A stretch of DNA of 64,000 nucleotides from Flavobacterium sandaracinum (GCF_004349135.1 NZ_SMFN01000008.1:62001-126000), one strand, 5' to 3'. Shown: positions 1 to 8,810, counted from the first letter of the stretch. Notes: generated from the sequence alone by a model not told the origin. Numbers and translations are program-made.

Positions 1-209
1 TTAGATCCATCACCAAGCAATTGTCTAAATAGTGGTAAATCATGCGGTGTAGAAATAATAAGTATTTCTCTAATTCCTGCCCACATCAAGGATGATAGTG
101 GATAGTAAATCATGGGTTTGTCATAAATAGGCATCAATTGTTTGCTTACGGCTAACGTGAGTGGATGCAAACGGGTTCCTGATCCTCCTGCTAATATTAT
201 TCCTTTCAT
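1..209 (-). CDS. rmlA: Glucose-1-phosphate thymidylyltransferase, N-terminal part (runs off the window)
   Basis: About 69 N-terminal codons are present; the rest lies beyond base 1. The protein begins [16 protein letters not shown], the nucleotide-binding signature of sugar-nucleotide pyrophosphorylases, and continues with a [16 protein letters not shown] stretch that is characteristic of RmlA. Known family role: it joins dTTP and glucose 1-phosphate to give dTDP-glucose, the first step of dTDP-rhamnose synthesis for O-antigen or other surface glycans. The start ATG at 209 follows directly from the motif position. It lies 21 bases downstream of a Wzz-like chain-length gene on the same strand, so this looks like the edge of a polysaccharide cluster continuing to the left. 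The alternative is another hexose-1-phosphate nucleotidyltransferase, but the [12 protein letters not shown] stretch favours RmlA. Confidence 0.9.
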   Translation of the reverse strand, partial: MKGIILAGGSGTRLHPLTLAVSKQLMPIYDKPMIYYPLSSLMWAGIREILIISTPHDLPLFRQLLGDGS

Positions 210-230
210 AGATTGCAACTTTAGTTTAAA

Positions 231-1223
231 TTAATTTGCTTTTTGTTGTGCCTTTAACACTTGCTTTTTATAAAAAGCGATAAAAAATGAAGTAGAAATG
301 AAAATAAAAATAAATAAAAACGGCAGTATTAATTTCATTTTGCCATTAATAGAGGCTGTATTTTCAATATTTATGGCGGTGCTATTCTCTTTTATGATTT
401 TATCCGAAGTTAACAACGCAATTTTTAAGTTTCCAATTTCTGTAAGCAATGATTCTTTCGTTTTAATGACATCATTCAGTTGCGTATTTTCATTGTAGTA
501 CACTAATTTATCACTTTTTTGATTGTTTCCAGCTGTAGCATTCGAAAACTCGTTTAATATTCCGTCTATTTGAGAAACAATTCCCTGGTTGGTCTTTATC
601 CTTTCTTGAATATTAATCACGGACGCTTTCTGAATTTTAGTATAGTAATCGCTCGTGTTCAAATAGTTTAAAATCGGTTGTATCCCCTTTTCATTATTAG
701 TTATTCCCTTTGTTAAAAAAGTAATGGTATGAAAAGTATAATTCTTACTGGTGGTCGTTTCCTTCACAATGGATTTTAAATCTCCATCTTCTGCCATTAA
801 CTTTAGCAGTGCAAAATTTTGATCGCTGTTATTGATAAAACTATAAACGTCGACAATGGGTTCAATAGAAATTTTTGTTATTTTAGTTGGCTTTAGAATA
901 CCGATTGCTTTTAAAAAAACCGTATCTCTTTCTTTTACTTTAGCTGCTAATAAATCAATTTTTGCATATAAATAATCCGTACTGCCAAAATTAGGAGCTA
1001 CAATAACCTCACTTTTATAACTCTTATTTCTTTGGTCTATAAAAAGTCCTAGGGCAAGACCAACTACAAACAAAATCAAAATTACTCGTACATTCTTTAC
1101 AAAAAACCCAATACATCTGAATAAGAAAGTATTAAAATCTTGTAGCAAATTGCCAATTTTTTTTGAAATTTGAGTTAAATCTATTTCTTGTTCTTCTGAA
1201 TTATTGGGCACGTTTGTACTCAT
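231..1223 (-). CDS. Wzz/chain-length-determinant-like inner-membrane protein
   Basis: 330 residues with a cytosolic N-terminus of about 44 residues, a first membrane helix at about 45-62 (VRVILILFVVGLALGLFI), a mostly helical periplasmic domain, and a second helix at about 298-318 followed by a short basic tail (KKQVLKAQQKAN). Two terminal helices bracketing a periplasmic domain is the layout of Wzz-type polysaccharide co-polymerases, which set O-antigen or capsule chain length. No cytoplasmic tyrosine-kinase domain is present. The gene follows the 559-residue gene with an 8-base gap and precedes rmlA, which supports a role in surface glycan assembly. Family assignment rests on topology and context, because the sequence itself is divergent. 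Confidence 0.65.
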   Translation of the reverse strand: MSTNVPNNSEEQEIDLTQISKKIGNLLQDFNTFLFRCIGFFVKNVRVILILFVVGLALGLFIDQRNKSYKSEVIVAPNFGSTDYLYAKIDLLAAKVKERDTVFLKAIGILKPTKITKISIEPIVDVYSFINNSDQNFALLKLMAEDGDLKSIVKETTTSKNYTFHTITFLTKGITNNEKGIQPILNYLNTSDYYTKIQKASVINIQERIKTNQGIVSQIDGILNEFSNATAGNNQKSDKLVYYNENTQLNDVIKTKESLLTEIGNLKIALLTSDKIIKENSTAINIENTASINGKMKLILPFLFIFIFISTSFFIAFYKKQVLKAQQKAN

Positions 1224-1231
1224 TTATAGTA

Positions 1232-2911
1232 TTATTTTGCGTTGAAAATTTGTTCCAATATTTTAATGGTAATCAAATAAGTTGGCTTTACACCCGTAGT
1301 TCCTAGTCCTCCTGAAGCTAATGTACTTCCGGTTTCCAAAGGATTATCAGAGGCATAATACGCATATCTTACCTTAACATCATGAGGAACACTCTTTCTG
1401 ATTTTTGAAGCAGATTGAATTGCTTTTTGATAATAAGAACCTTCCATTTCCAATCCAATAATTCCCCAAGTCGATTCATGGAAAAACTTCAATAAATCTC
1501 TATTTTGCAATGAAGTTCCCAAAACGGTAACCATTGGTCCAGCAAAAACAGCAATGTCGTTTCCTTCAAACATTGCAGCAGTCAATTCATTTTCGAAAAA
1601 ATAATTATCCGCCGTTCCTTCATTGATGTGTGCATTCGGAATCATAATGTCTCCTTTTCCACCTTCCAGAATTCCTGCTTTCCCCATGATAGAAACCGAT
1701 TCCACATTCAATAAAGTGTCTTTTTTAAACGGTTTCAACAGCTCGTCAATGGTTTCATACGCTTGTTCTCCAAATGCGTAATCCATAACGATAAGCACTG
1801 GTTTTTTATCTCCTGTATTTGCCGTAGGAAATGACGTTTTTGCCCAATCCATTTTGGCAGTATCAAAAATTTGCACATCAATATTGGTTCCTGACGTATC
1901 CGGCAACGAAATCATTCCGCATTTCAACGCCACTTCTTCCACTTGGTTTCGAACCGCATTAGCGCCGGACTTACTCAATTCCTCATAAATAAAGAAATCC
2001 GATTTGTCTTTGAACTTGGTTTTCAACACTTCCGTTGCAAAAATAGAGTTCATCACACTGTGCATGTTCGCACTGATTACGTGAATTGGACGGTCTAAAA
2101 GTTGGTTTTCTTTCAAAACTTCCTTGATGTTAGTGGCCCAAATTTCCCCGTGAATGTGGTGTCCCAAACGCTCTCTTAAAATAGGACTAAATGTGATGGT
2201 TCTCTTATTATCGTCTACAATTTCTTCGATGGCTAGTTTTCCCAACCAAAAGATGACATGCAAGAAACGATCTGGCGCAGCAGCTGAACCAAAAGCATCA
2301 TAGATATCCAATACTTCCTCAAACGTTCTTCCCAGAATATTAGCAGCATGGGAAATCGCTTTCTCTTTTTCTACCAAAGTCAGTTTCTTCTTTTGAGAAA
2401 CTGCTTGTTCCAGTTTGAACCAGTCGCGGGAAACTTCACCGGCATCATCTAGTAAAACTCGGTTTCTAATTTTGTGTGATTCGATGAAAATAAACGTCAA
2501 ATGCGTCAGAATATCATAAATATCCGAGCGTCCTCTTGTAATCTCCACATTCATTTGTTCCTCATCGATACGGTAACAATTACGACGTCTTTTTGGCGGT
2601 ACAATCGCCTGAAAATGCGATTTAGAATAGCCTTCATCCGATGTTAAATTGATAAATCTACATTCTTCAATTCCAACTGGAAGACGTTCTATAACATATA
2701 AAAGTCCGTTCAATTCTACCTTTTCTTCGGCAATATTTCCATAAATTTCTGGTCGCAATGCTAATAATGCTTCTCGCAACGTATCCCCTGAAATTCCCAT
2801 AGGTTTGTAAAATCCCCTATTGAAAAGGTGGCGCATTGTAATGTACATTTTTTCAATTGCTGCCGATGATTCTTGCGCTCTGGAACGTGATATATTTTTT
2901 GTTTCTTTCAT
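1232..2911 (-). CDS. Conserved Bacteroidota protein (DUF6909-like) with nucleosidase-like C-terminal half
   Basis: 559 residues, soluble, no signal peptide. I recognise it as a conserved Flavobacteriia protein of unknown function, probably the family called DUF6909. The N-terminal half is basic and helical. The C-terminal half, from about residue 360, resembles the purine nucleoside phosphorylase/AMP nucleosidase fold: a GKAGIL..GKGDIMIPN segment like the G-x-G...GDI strand, an NEGTADNYF stretch, then GLEMEGSYYQKAI, which matches the family's catalytic/ribose-binding MEG motif, and finally YYASDNP, placed like the R-x-SD motif. A nucleotide-hydrolysing role is therefore my inference only. A full -7 box lies at 2934-2941, so it starts a transcript that may continue into the Wzz-like gene 8 bases downstream. 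Confidence 0.6.
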   Translation of the reverse strand: MKETKNISRSRAQESSAAIEKMYITMRHLFNRGFYKPMGISGDTLREALLALRPEIYGNIAEEKVELNGLLYVIERLPVGIEECRFINLTSDEGYSKSHFQAIVPPKRRRNCYRIDEEQMNVEITRGRSDIYDILTHLTFIFIESHKIRNRVLLDDAGEVSRDWFKLEQAVSQKKKLTLVEKEKAISHAANILGRTFEEVLDIYDAFGSAAAPDRFLHVIFWLGKLAIEEIVDDNKRTITFSPILRERLGHHIHGEIWATNIKEVLKENQLLDRPIHVISANMHSVMNSIFATEVLKTKFKDKSDFFIYEELSKSGANAVRNQVEEVALKCGMISLPDTSGTNIDVQIFDTAKMDWAKTSFPTANTGDKKPVLIVMDYAFGEQAYETIDELLKPFKKDTLLNVESVSIMGKAGILEGGKGDIMIPNAHINEGTADNYFFENELTAAMFEGNDIAVFAGPMVTVLGTSLQNRDLLKFFHESTWGIIGLEMEGSYYQKAIQSASKIRKSVPHDVKVRYAYYASDNPLETGSTLASGGLGTTGVKPTYLITIKILEQIFNAK

Positions 2912-2933
2912 TTTCTACTTATTTTCTAACCTG

Positions 2934-2941
2934 CAAAGGTA
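2934..2941 (-). promoter_or_regulatory. -7 promoter box TACCTTTG (DUF6909-like gene)
   Basis: Perfect match to the Bacteroidota -7 consensus TAnnTTTG, 22 bases before the ATG at 2911. No clear -33 TTTG at the ideal spacing. Confidence 0.55.
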
Positions 2942-2947
2942 AGACAT

Positions 2948-4435
2948 TTATTCTCTTTTTAACAAATCCACAATGTTTCTATCATTAGAAAGCCGCGGAA
3001 TTTTATTTTGTCCGCCCAGTTTACCAATCGATTTCATATAGTCTTGAAAACCGTTTTTAACCACTTTGGTAACCACCACTTTTCGCAACACTTTGCCCAC
3101 AATCAAATCATCATAATACATATTCTGTTTTCGCATAGCATTGTCTAGTGCTTCCGCAAAAGATACGCTGTCTTCCGGTTCGTTCTCAAATTCAATAAAC
3201 CATTCATGATACGGCAATCCTTCTGCGGGAGTGATTTGTGGCGACACGGTAAATTCATTGATGCGAATATCTGTACCAAGAATTGCTTCCTGCAACGCAC
3301 TTTCCACTTCTTTACCAATGACATGCTCTCCAAAAGCCGAAATATAATGCTTGATTCTTCCCGAAACAATGATTCGGTACGGTTTTAAACTGGTAAATTG
3401 AACCGTATCGCCAATATTATAACCCCAAAGTCCCGCATTGGTTGAAATGATCAAAACATAATTCACTCCCAATTCTACTTCGCCAATCGTATAACGTTTT
3501 GGCTTTTCATTAGAGAATTCATCCGATTTTATAAATTCATAAAAAATTCCGGAGTTTAAAAGCAGTAACATGCCGCGTTCCTTTTGCGAATCTTGGTACG
3601 CAAAAAACCCTTCCGAAGCCGGAAATAACTCAATACTGTCTACTTTTCGTCCAATAAGATTTTCAAATTTGGCGCGATACGGTTCATAATTCACGCCGCC
3701 GTAAATAAACAAATTGAAATTTTTGAAGATTTCACCCACTGGCTTCCCTCCTTTTTGATGCAATTTTTCAAAATACATTTGCACCCAAGAAGGGATTCCT
3801 GAAATGACCGTCATGTTTTTATCATAGGTTTCCTCCACAATTGCATTTACTTTGGTTTCCCAATCCTCAATACAATTCGTTTCCCATGAAGGCATTCGGT
3901 TTTTTTGAAGGTATTTCGGAACAAAATTGGCTACAATTCCAGACAAGCGACCTAATTTAACGCCGTTTTTTTCTTCTAATAATGGACTTCCTTGTAAAAA
4001 AATCATTTTTCCATCCACAAAATCAGCTTTTCCAGTTTCGTGAATATAATGCAGAATTGCATTTCGAGCCGCTTCAATATGATACGGCATGGATTCTTTT
4101 GTCAGTGGAATGTATTTGGCCCCAGAAGTCGTTCCAGAAGTTTTAGCAAAATAAAGGGGCTTGCCTTTCCAAAGAATATTTTCGGCACCTTTTACCACCT
4201 TATCTACATACGATTTTAACGCTTCATAATCGCGTACTGGAACTTGTTTGGCAAAATCCTTCTCGTTTTTTATTTGGTCAAAATGATGGTCAATACCAAA
4301 TTGAGTGTTCTTCGCATCTTTGATTAATTCTTGTAAAACCTTCTTTTGAGTTTCAATAGGATTAGTAGCCCAAAGTTGTGTTTTCTTGTATATTTTTTGT
4401 GCAAATATTTTTGCTGCAATTGATTTTATTGACAT
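2948..4435 (-). CDS. GH3-family acyl-adenylating protein
   Basis: 495 residues covering a whole GH3 domain. The ATP/AMP-binding signature FAKTSGTTSGAKYIP sits at about 96-110, followed by the conserved ELFPASEGFFAY region and a GRIKHYISAFGEH segment near residue 360, which belongs to the C-terminal lid. Plant GH3 enzymes adenylate carboxylic acids such as auxin or jasmonate and conjugate them to amino acids. Bacterial homologues are widespread in Bacteroidota and their substrates are unknown. No membrane segment or signal peptide is seen. It lies 38 bases downstream of the small membrane protein ending at 4474, on the same strand, and may share its transcript. Only the family is assigned here, not the substrate. 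Confidence 0.88.
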   Translation of the reverse strand: MSIKSIAAKIFAQKIYKKTQLWATNPIETQKKVLQELIKDAKNTQFGIDHHFDQIKNEKDFAKQVPVRDYEALKSYVDKVVKGAENILWKGKPLYFAKTSGTTSGAKYIPLTKESMPYHIEAARNAILHYIHETGKADFVDGKMIFLQGSPLLEEKNGVKLGRLSGIVANFVPKYLQKNRMPSWETNCIEDWETKVNAIVEETYDKNMTVISGIPSWVQMYFEKLHQKGGKPVGEIFKNFNLFIYGGVNYEPYRAKFENLIGRKVDSIELFPASEGFFAYQDSQKERGMLLLLNSGIFYEFIKSDEFSNEKPKRYTIGEVELGVNYVLIISTNAGLWGYNIGDTVQFTSLKPYRIIVSGRIKHYISAFGEHVIGKEVESALQEAILGTDIRINEFTVSPQITPAEGLPYHEWFIEFENEPEDSVSFAEALDNAMRKQNMYYDDLIVGKVLRKVVVTKVVKNGFQDYMKSIGKLGGQNKIPRLSNDRNIVDLLKRE

Positions 4436-4473
4436 TTTTATTTTTGTTCTTTAAAAGATAAAAAATTGTTTTT

Positions 4474-4971
4474 TTATTCTTTTTTTGATTTTTTAGAAAG
4501 CGAATTTTTTTCTTCTTTTGCTACTTGCTCCCTCAATTCTAGTTCTTGTTTGGATGGCGATAAATTAACTTGAGAAGAAACTTCATCTGCAGCTGAAAGT
4601 ATTGAATCTTTACTGAATTTTGCATATTCTAATTCACCGGTTAATACTTTCTGAATGGATTGAATGTACGCTTCATTTCTTTTCAAGACTTTTGACAAAG
4701 AATCTGATTTTAAAGCCAGTTCCATAGCGTCTTTCTTTAATTTTGACGAAGAATAACCAGGTATAAATTCTCGTAAAGGAGTAAAAGCAATGATAAAAGT
4801 GGTAACAAATGTAATAATTATGGCTCCTAAAGTAGCTACTACAAAAACGTTCATTAGAGTCAGTTTTAATGAAAAAGTTTCTTCAAATGTATCTTCGTTT
4901 AGTATAATTAAACGTCGTTTATTGAATAAATTTTCCTTGATTTTTTTTCGTTTTTGTCTTTTCTTGGACAT
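4474..4971 (-). CDS. Membrane-anchored protein resembling the N-terminal part of Bacteroidota M23 peptidases
   Basis: 165 residues. A very basic N-terminus (MSKKRQKRKKIKENLFNKRR) is followed by one membrane helix at about 38-64, a coiled-coil-like periplasmic stretch (KLKKDAMELALKSDSLSKVL) and a charged tail. The block RLIILNEDTFEETFSLKLT followed by LREFIPGYSS is what I recognise at the start of Bacteroidota M23 cell-wall endopeptidases. The HxxxD/HxH metallopeptidase domain that normally follows is absent, and the stop is followed within 38 bases by the GH3 gene, so no catalytic remnant remains. It may be a regulatory or divisome partner that keeps only the anchor, or a degenerate copy. A -7 box lies at 4989-4996. 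Confidence 0.6.
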   Translation of the reverse strand: MSKKRQKRKKIKENLFNKRRLIILNEDTFEETFSLKLTLMNVFVVATLGAIIITFVTTFIIAFTPLREFIPGYSSSKLKKDAMELALKSDSLSKVLKRNEAYIQSIQKVLTGELEYAKFSKDSILSAADEVSSQVNLSPSKQELELREQVAKEEKNSLSKKSKKE

Positions 4972-4988
4972 CTAAATTGATTATTGAA

Positions 4989-4996
4989 CAAATATA
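4989..4996 (-). promoter_or_regulatory. -7 promoter box TATATTTG (M23-like gene)
   Basis: Perfect -7 consensus 17 bases before the ATG at 4971. The -33 element is not obvious. Confidence 0.5.
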
Positions 4997-5129
4997 ACAA
5001 TTATTGTCGTTGCTTGTGTTTACTTGTTTTTCTTGATTATTGCAAACCTACATTTATTTTTAATAAATTTTTAACGCAGTTGGAACCAAATAAATGCATC
5101 AAAATGAATTTCCGTAAACTAATTCTATA

Positions 5130-5137
5130 TACCTTTG
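5130..5137 (+). promoter_or_regulatory. -7 promoter box TACCTTTG (tatA)
   Basis: Perfect -7 consensus 46 bases before the tatA start at 5184. It lies inside the open frame upstream of that ATG, which supports the shorter start. Confidence 0.55.
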
Positions 5138-5183
5138 CTCTTTGGTTTATTACAAATTTGCTTCGGCAATAAATTATTCTATC

Positions 5184-5357
5184 ATGGGAAGATTTGGAGT
5201 TACAGAAATCCTTATTATATTGGCGGTTGTTTTATTACTTTTTGGAGGTAAAAAAATTCCCGAACTGATGAAAGGTTTAGGAAGCGGAATCAAAGAATTC
5301 AAAAACGCTGCCAAAGAAGATCAGCCAGCTGATAAAAAAGAAGAAGAAACAAAATAA
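5184..5357 (+). CDS. tatA: Sec-independent translocase subunit TatA
   Basis: 57 residues: one N-terminal membrane helix ([19 protein letters not shown]), the conserved FG hinge, an amphipathic helix ([17 protein letters not shown]) and a charged tail. This is the compact TatA/E form, which oligomerises to form the pore for folded twin-arginine proteins. The reading frame is open back to 5142, but translation most likely starts at ATG 5184, since the upstream residues are not TatA-like and [13 protein letters not shown] fits the family start. No tatC is adjacent. A TACCTTTG -7 box at 5130-5137 gives a leader of about 40 bases, and a strong hairpin terminator follows immediately. Confidence 0.93.
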   Translation: MGRFGVTEILIILAVVLLLFGGKKIPELMKGLGSGIKEFKNAAKEDQPADKKEEETK

Positions 5358-5390
5358 AAAAAAAGGCTTTTCATAATTTGAAAAGCCTTT
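5358..5390 (+). terminator. Bidirectional terminator tatA/tex
   Basis: A 13-bp stem (AAAAAGGCTTTTC with GAAAAGCCTTTTT, 7-base loop) with A- and T-runs on both sides, between the convergent genes tatA and tex. Confidence 0.9.
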
Positions 5391-5400
5391 TTTTTATGGT

Positions 5401-7524
5401 TTAAATAACCATCGTCAACTGAATTCGCTTTCTATCCTCATCGACTTCCACCACTTTTACGGTAACATGTTGGTGTAATTTTACCACTTCATTCACATCG
5501 CTGACAAAACCTGCTTTCAGCTGGGAAATATGAACCAAACCGCTTTCTTTGACTCCAATATCCACAAAACAACCAAAATTGGTAATGTTATTGACAATTC
5601 CAGGTAAAACCATTCCTGTTTTTACATCTTTTATCGTTTTTACATTCGGGTCAAATTCAAATACTTTAGCTGATTTTCTTGGATCTAATCCTGGTTTTTC
5701 TAATTCTTTGATAATGTCTTTTAATCCCAATAATCCTATATCTGGTGTAATGTAATTTTCTGGTTTGATTAAGGCTGTTTTTTCTTTATTGGTAATTAAA
5801 TCATGCACTGTCAATTTCAAATCTTTCGCCATTTTCTCCACAATTCCATAGGCCTCTGGATGAACGGCTGAATTATCTAACGGATTTTTGGCATTAGAAA
5901 TTCGGATAAATGCAACGCCTTGCTGGTATGCTTTTTCACCCAAACGCGGTACTTTTTTAAGTTGTTTCCGATCTGTAAAAGGACCGTTTTCCGAACGATA
6001 ATTTACTATATTTTCAGCCAGCTTCTCTCCTATTCCACTCACATAACTCAACAAATGCTTGCTTGCAGTATTGATATTTATTCCAACTGAATTCACACAC
6101 CGAATTACTGTATTGTCTAATTCTTCTTTGAGTTTGGTTTGGTCTACATCGTGTTGGTATTGGCCTACGCCAATGGCTTTCGGGTCAATTTTAACCAATT
6201 CAGCCAATGGATCACTCAATCGTCTTCCGATAGATACCGAACCTCGAACCGTAACATCATAATTAGGAAATTCGTCTCTGGCAATTTTCGATGCGGAATA
6301 CACCGATGCTCCAGCCTCACTTACAATAAACACCTGAACCGGTTTATCGAACGCAATTTTCTTAATAAAAAATTCGGTTTCACGAGAAGCAGTTCCGTTT
6401 CCTATCGAAATCGCATCAATTTTATACGAATTCACCATCGAACGAATTTTTTTCATTGCCATTGCTTCCTCTTTTTGAGGTGCGTGCGGATAAATAGTTT
6501 CGTTGTATAACAAATCTCCTTTTTCGTCCAAACAAACAATTTTACAACCGCTTCTAAAACCCGGATCGATAGCCAGAATTCGTTTTTCACCCAAAGGCGG
6601 AGCCAATAATAATTGCCCTAAATTATTCGCAAAAACCTGAATCGAATTGGCATCAGCCTTGGCTTTGGCTTCTTGTAGTGCTTCATTGGAAATAGCTGGA
6701 TTCAATAATCTTTTGTAACTGTCTTCTATAGCTAGTTGTACGTGTGGCGTAGTTTTATTTTGACCTTTTAAAACCAAAGTATCTATAATATCATACGCTT
6801 CATCGATATCGACTGCTACTTTAAACTTAATAAAACCTTCGTTTTCAGCACGAAGCATGGCTAATAATCTATGCGAAGGCGCTTTACTTAAAGGTTCTGA
6901 CCAATCAAAGTATTGATTGAATTTCTGTGCGCCTTCGTCGTCTTTCTTCGTTTTTACAACTTTGGTGGTAATGGTAGCTTTGCGTTCGTACAATCGTCGG
7001 AGTTGCTTTCGAACATAAATATTTTCATTAATCCATTCGGCAATAATATCTCTGGCGCCTTGTAATGCCGCCTCTTCATTGATGACATTTTCGTTTAAAT
7101 ATTTTGTCGAAATAAAATCGACATCATCATTATTTTGCGCCATGATGATTTTTGCCAATGGTTCCAATCCGTTTTCGCGAGCTACATCGGCCTTAGTTTT
7201 CTTCTTCTTTTTATAAGGCAGATAAAAATCTTCCAATTCTTGTAAATCAAAACTTTGCTGTATTTTTTTGTCTAATTCTGGGCCAAGCGCGTTTTGTTCC
7301 TGAATCGATTTTAAAATTGCTTCTTTGCGTTTTACAATTACTTCGTATTCTTTTTGGAATTTGGCAATTTGCTCAATAAAAACTTCATCAAGATTTCCGG
7401 TTGTATCTTTTCGATAGCGCGAAATAAAGGGAATGGTACAATCTTCCTGTAATAGTTTTACCGTGTTTTGAATGTTTATGGCTGCTGTAGCAACATTTTT
7501 TTTGATATAATCGATGTTTGTCAT
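5401..7524 (-). CDS. tex: Tex-family RNA-binding transcription accessory protein
   Basis: 707 residues, close to the usual length. In order: the helical Tex N-terminal region with the PFISRYRKDTTGNLDE signature at about 30-45; a YqgF/RNase H-like core starting ILAIDPGFRSGCK near residue 318; a helix-hairpin-helix segment (LLSYVSGIGEKLAENIVNYR) near 485-505; and a C-terminal S1 RNA-binding domain (GMVLPGIVNNITNFGCFVDIG) from about 635. Tex is a conserved nucleic-acid-binding protein linked to transcription and stress fitness. It converges on tatA across a shared bidirectional terminator. A TATTTTTG -7 box lies at 7567-7574. Nothing appears truncated. Confidence 0.95.
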   Translation of the reverse strand: MTNIDYIKKNVATAAINIQNTVKLLQEDCTIPFISRYRKDTTGNLDEVFIEQIAKFQKEYEVIVKRKEAILKSIQEQNALGPELDKKIQQSFDLQELEDFYLPYKKKKKTKADVARENGLEPLAKIIMAQNNDDVDFISTKYLNENVINEEAALQGARDIIAEWINENIYVRKQLRRLYERKATITTKVVKTKKDDEGAQKFNQYFDWSEPLSKAPSHRLLAMLRAENEGFIKFKVAVDIDEAYDIIDTLVLKGQNKTTPHVQLAIEDSYKRLLNPAISNEALQEAKAKADANSIQVFANNLGQLLLAPPLGEKRILAIDPGFRSGCKIVCLDEKGDLLYNETIYPHAPQKEEAMAMKKIRSMVNSYKIDAISIGNGTASRETEFFIKKIAFDKPVQVFIVSEAGASVYSASKIARDEFPNYDVTVRGSVSIGRRLSDPLAELVKIDPKAIGVGQYQHDVDQTKLKEELDNTVIRCVNSVGININTASKHLLSYVSGIGEKLAENIVNYRSENGPFTDRKQLKKVPRLGEKAYQQGVAFIRISNAKNPLDNSAVHPEAYGIVEKMAKDLKLTVHDLITNKEKTALIKPENYITPDIGLLGLKDIIKELEKPGLDPRKSAKVFEFDPNVKTIKDVKTGMVLPGIVNNITNFGCFVDIGVKESGLVHISQLKAGFVSDVNEVVKLHQHVTVKVVEVDEDRKRIQLTMVI

Positions 7525-7566
7525 AATGCTGACCGTTTTAGGCGTGTATAGATTTTATTGAAAAAA

Positions 7567-7574
7567 CAAAAATA
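7567..7574 (-). promoter_or_regulatory. -7 promoter box TATTTTTG (tex)
   Basis: Perfect -7 consensus 42 bases before the tex ATG at 7524. Confidence 0.5.
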
Positions 7575-7729
7575 CATTGTTTTTTAACCAATTTTAAGGT
7601 TGTTTAAAATATAATTATATTTTAATGTTGTGAATCATAAATTTTTCATTAATTTTATAAGTCCCTGATTTACAGATATTAAAACCTACTAACTATGAAA
7701 AGTAAGTAATCAATTAATACCTCACAAAT

Positions 7730-8311
7730 ATGGAAACTACTACTATTAAACGTTTTTTGCTAATTGGGTTAGCGTTAACATTTTTATCATTTGAATTACC
7801 ATCTGGTTGGTTTAAATCTGGAAGTGATCCAAACAGTTATGACATGAGAGTTGAAAAAGGAGCTGGTTACGACGGTAAAAATGCCGCAACTATTCAGTCC
7901 ATAATACCTAATATTTCTGGATTTGGTACGCTTATGCAAACTTTTGCAGCCGACAAATATTTAGGTAAAAGAATCCGCCTTTCCGGATATGTTAAAACAA
8001 AAGATGTTGCTGGTAAAGCTTGCTTTTGGTTGCGAGTTGAAAAAGCGAATTCTCAGCAAATATTATCGTTTGATAATATGAATAACCGCCCTATTATTGG
8101 TACAAATGATTGGAAAAAGTATGAAATTGTAGTAGATGTTCCTGCGACTGCTTCAAAAATTTCATACGGTGCATTAGTGAGAGGAACAGGAAAAATCTGG
8201 TTTGACAATTTGAGCTTCGAAATAGTTGATAGCTCCGTAGAAACAACCGGTAAGAAAATTGAAAAATTAGAAAAAATTATAGAACCTACTAATTTGAATT
8301 TTGATGAATAA
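7730..8311 (+). CDS. Secreted protein with a carbohydrate-binding-module-like beta-sandwich
   Basis: 193 residues. The N-terminus KRFLLIGLALTFLSFELPSG is hydrophobic and could be a signal peptide, though the cleavage site is unclear. The body (SGWFKSGSDPNSYDM, AATIQSI, GKRIRLSGYVKT, GKACFWLRVE, DWKKYEIVVDVP, KIWFDNLSFEIV) has the strand pattern of galactose-binding or CBM-like jelly-roll domains, ending in the typical WFDNLSFE strand. I have seen this domain beside regulators and hydrolases in Bacteroidota, but no catalytic residues are visible and no function is assigned. The gene stands alone between tex and DUF1294 and has its own terminator hairpin at 8347-8388. Confidence 0.6.
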   Translation: METTTIKRFLLIGLALTFLSFELPSGWFKSGSDPNSYDMRVEKGAGYDGKNAATIQSIIPNISGFGTLMQTFAADKYLGKRIRLSGYVKTKDVAGKACFWLRVEKANSQQILSFDNMNNRPIIGTNDWKKYEIVVDVPATASKISYGALVRGTGKIWFDNLSFEIVDSSVETTGKKIEKLEKIIEPTNLNFDE

Positions 8312-8346
8312 TAGTTCTAAATTTTTAATCCGATTAATCAAAAAAT

Positions 8347-8388
8347 GAAATTCCAATCTCGACAAACTATGTTTTCAAGATTGGAATT
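8347..8388 (+). terminator. Terminator after the CBM-like gene
   Basis: A perfect 12-bp stem (AAATTCCAATCT with AGATTGGAATTT) with an 18-base loop followed by a T-rich run, 35 bases after the stop at 8311. Confidence 0.85.
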
Positions 8389-8514
8389 TTTATTTTGAAT
8401 AACTATTTTTTATGTTTTTAAAAAAAGTAAATCACAACCAATATATCGTATTTTTTAGGATAGTATTCTAATTAGACTATTTAATTTTGTTCGCTTTTAA
8501 TGTTGCTAAAGCGC

Positions 8515-8522
8515 TATCTTTG
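8515..8522 (+). promoter_or_regulatory. -7 promoter box TATCTTTG (DUF1294)
   Basis: Perfect -7 consensus 18 bases before ATG 8541. It decides the start, because the alternative TTG start at 8487 lies upstream of the predicted transcription start. Confidence 0.6.
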
Positions 8523-8540
8523 GTTCAAAACCCCCTGTTT

Positions 8541-8810
8541 ATGTCTTTTCTATTTTGGTATTTTCCACTTAGTAACTTAGTAGCTTTTTCAATAATTGGA
8601 ATAGACAAACGACTGGCTGTTCAGCAAAAAAGGCGTGTTTCAGAACAAAATTTGTTACTTACAAGTGCAATAGGTGGTACGATTGGTTCCGGATTAGCGA
8701 TGCTTTTTTTTAGACATAAAACGGCAAAAAGCTCTTTTTTATGGAAGTATTTTTTAATTGCTATACTGCAAATTATTATAGTGTATTTCTATGTTATAAA
8801 ATCTAAATAA
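8541..8810 (+). CDS. DUF1294 small membrane protein
   Basis: 89 residues from the ATG at 8541. The pattern fits DUF1294: a first helix (FWYFPLSNLVAFSI), the conserved GIDKRLA loop, RRVSEQNLL, a glycine-rich helix (LTSAIGGTIGSGLAMLFFRHKT) and a last helix (FLIAILQIIIVYFYVI). The function is unknown; homologues are inner-membrane proteins. The frame could also start at a TTG at 8487, but a perfect -7 box (TATCTTTG, 8515-8522) lies between the two starts, which would leave the TTG outside the mRNA, so 8541 is preferred. Its 3' end overlaps the convergent AAA ATPase gene by 22 bases. Confidence 0.75.
   Translation: MSFLFWYFPLSNLVAFSIIGIDKRLAVQQKRRVSEQNLLLTSAIGGTIGSGLAMLFFRHKTAKSSFLWKYFLIAILQIIIVYFYVIKSK

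Noticed and set aside
4984..5172. 62-codon plus-strand reading frame before tatA
   Set aside because: Low-complexity translation with no family pattern. It overlaps the tatA promoter and ends just before the true start.
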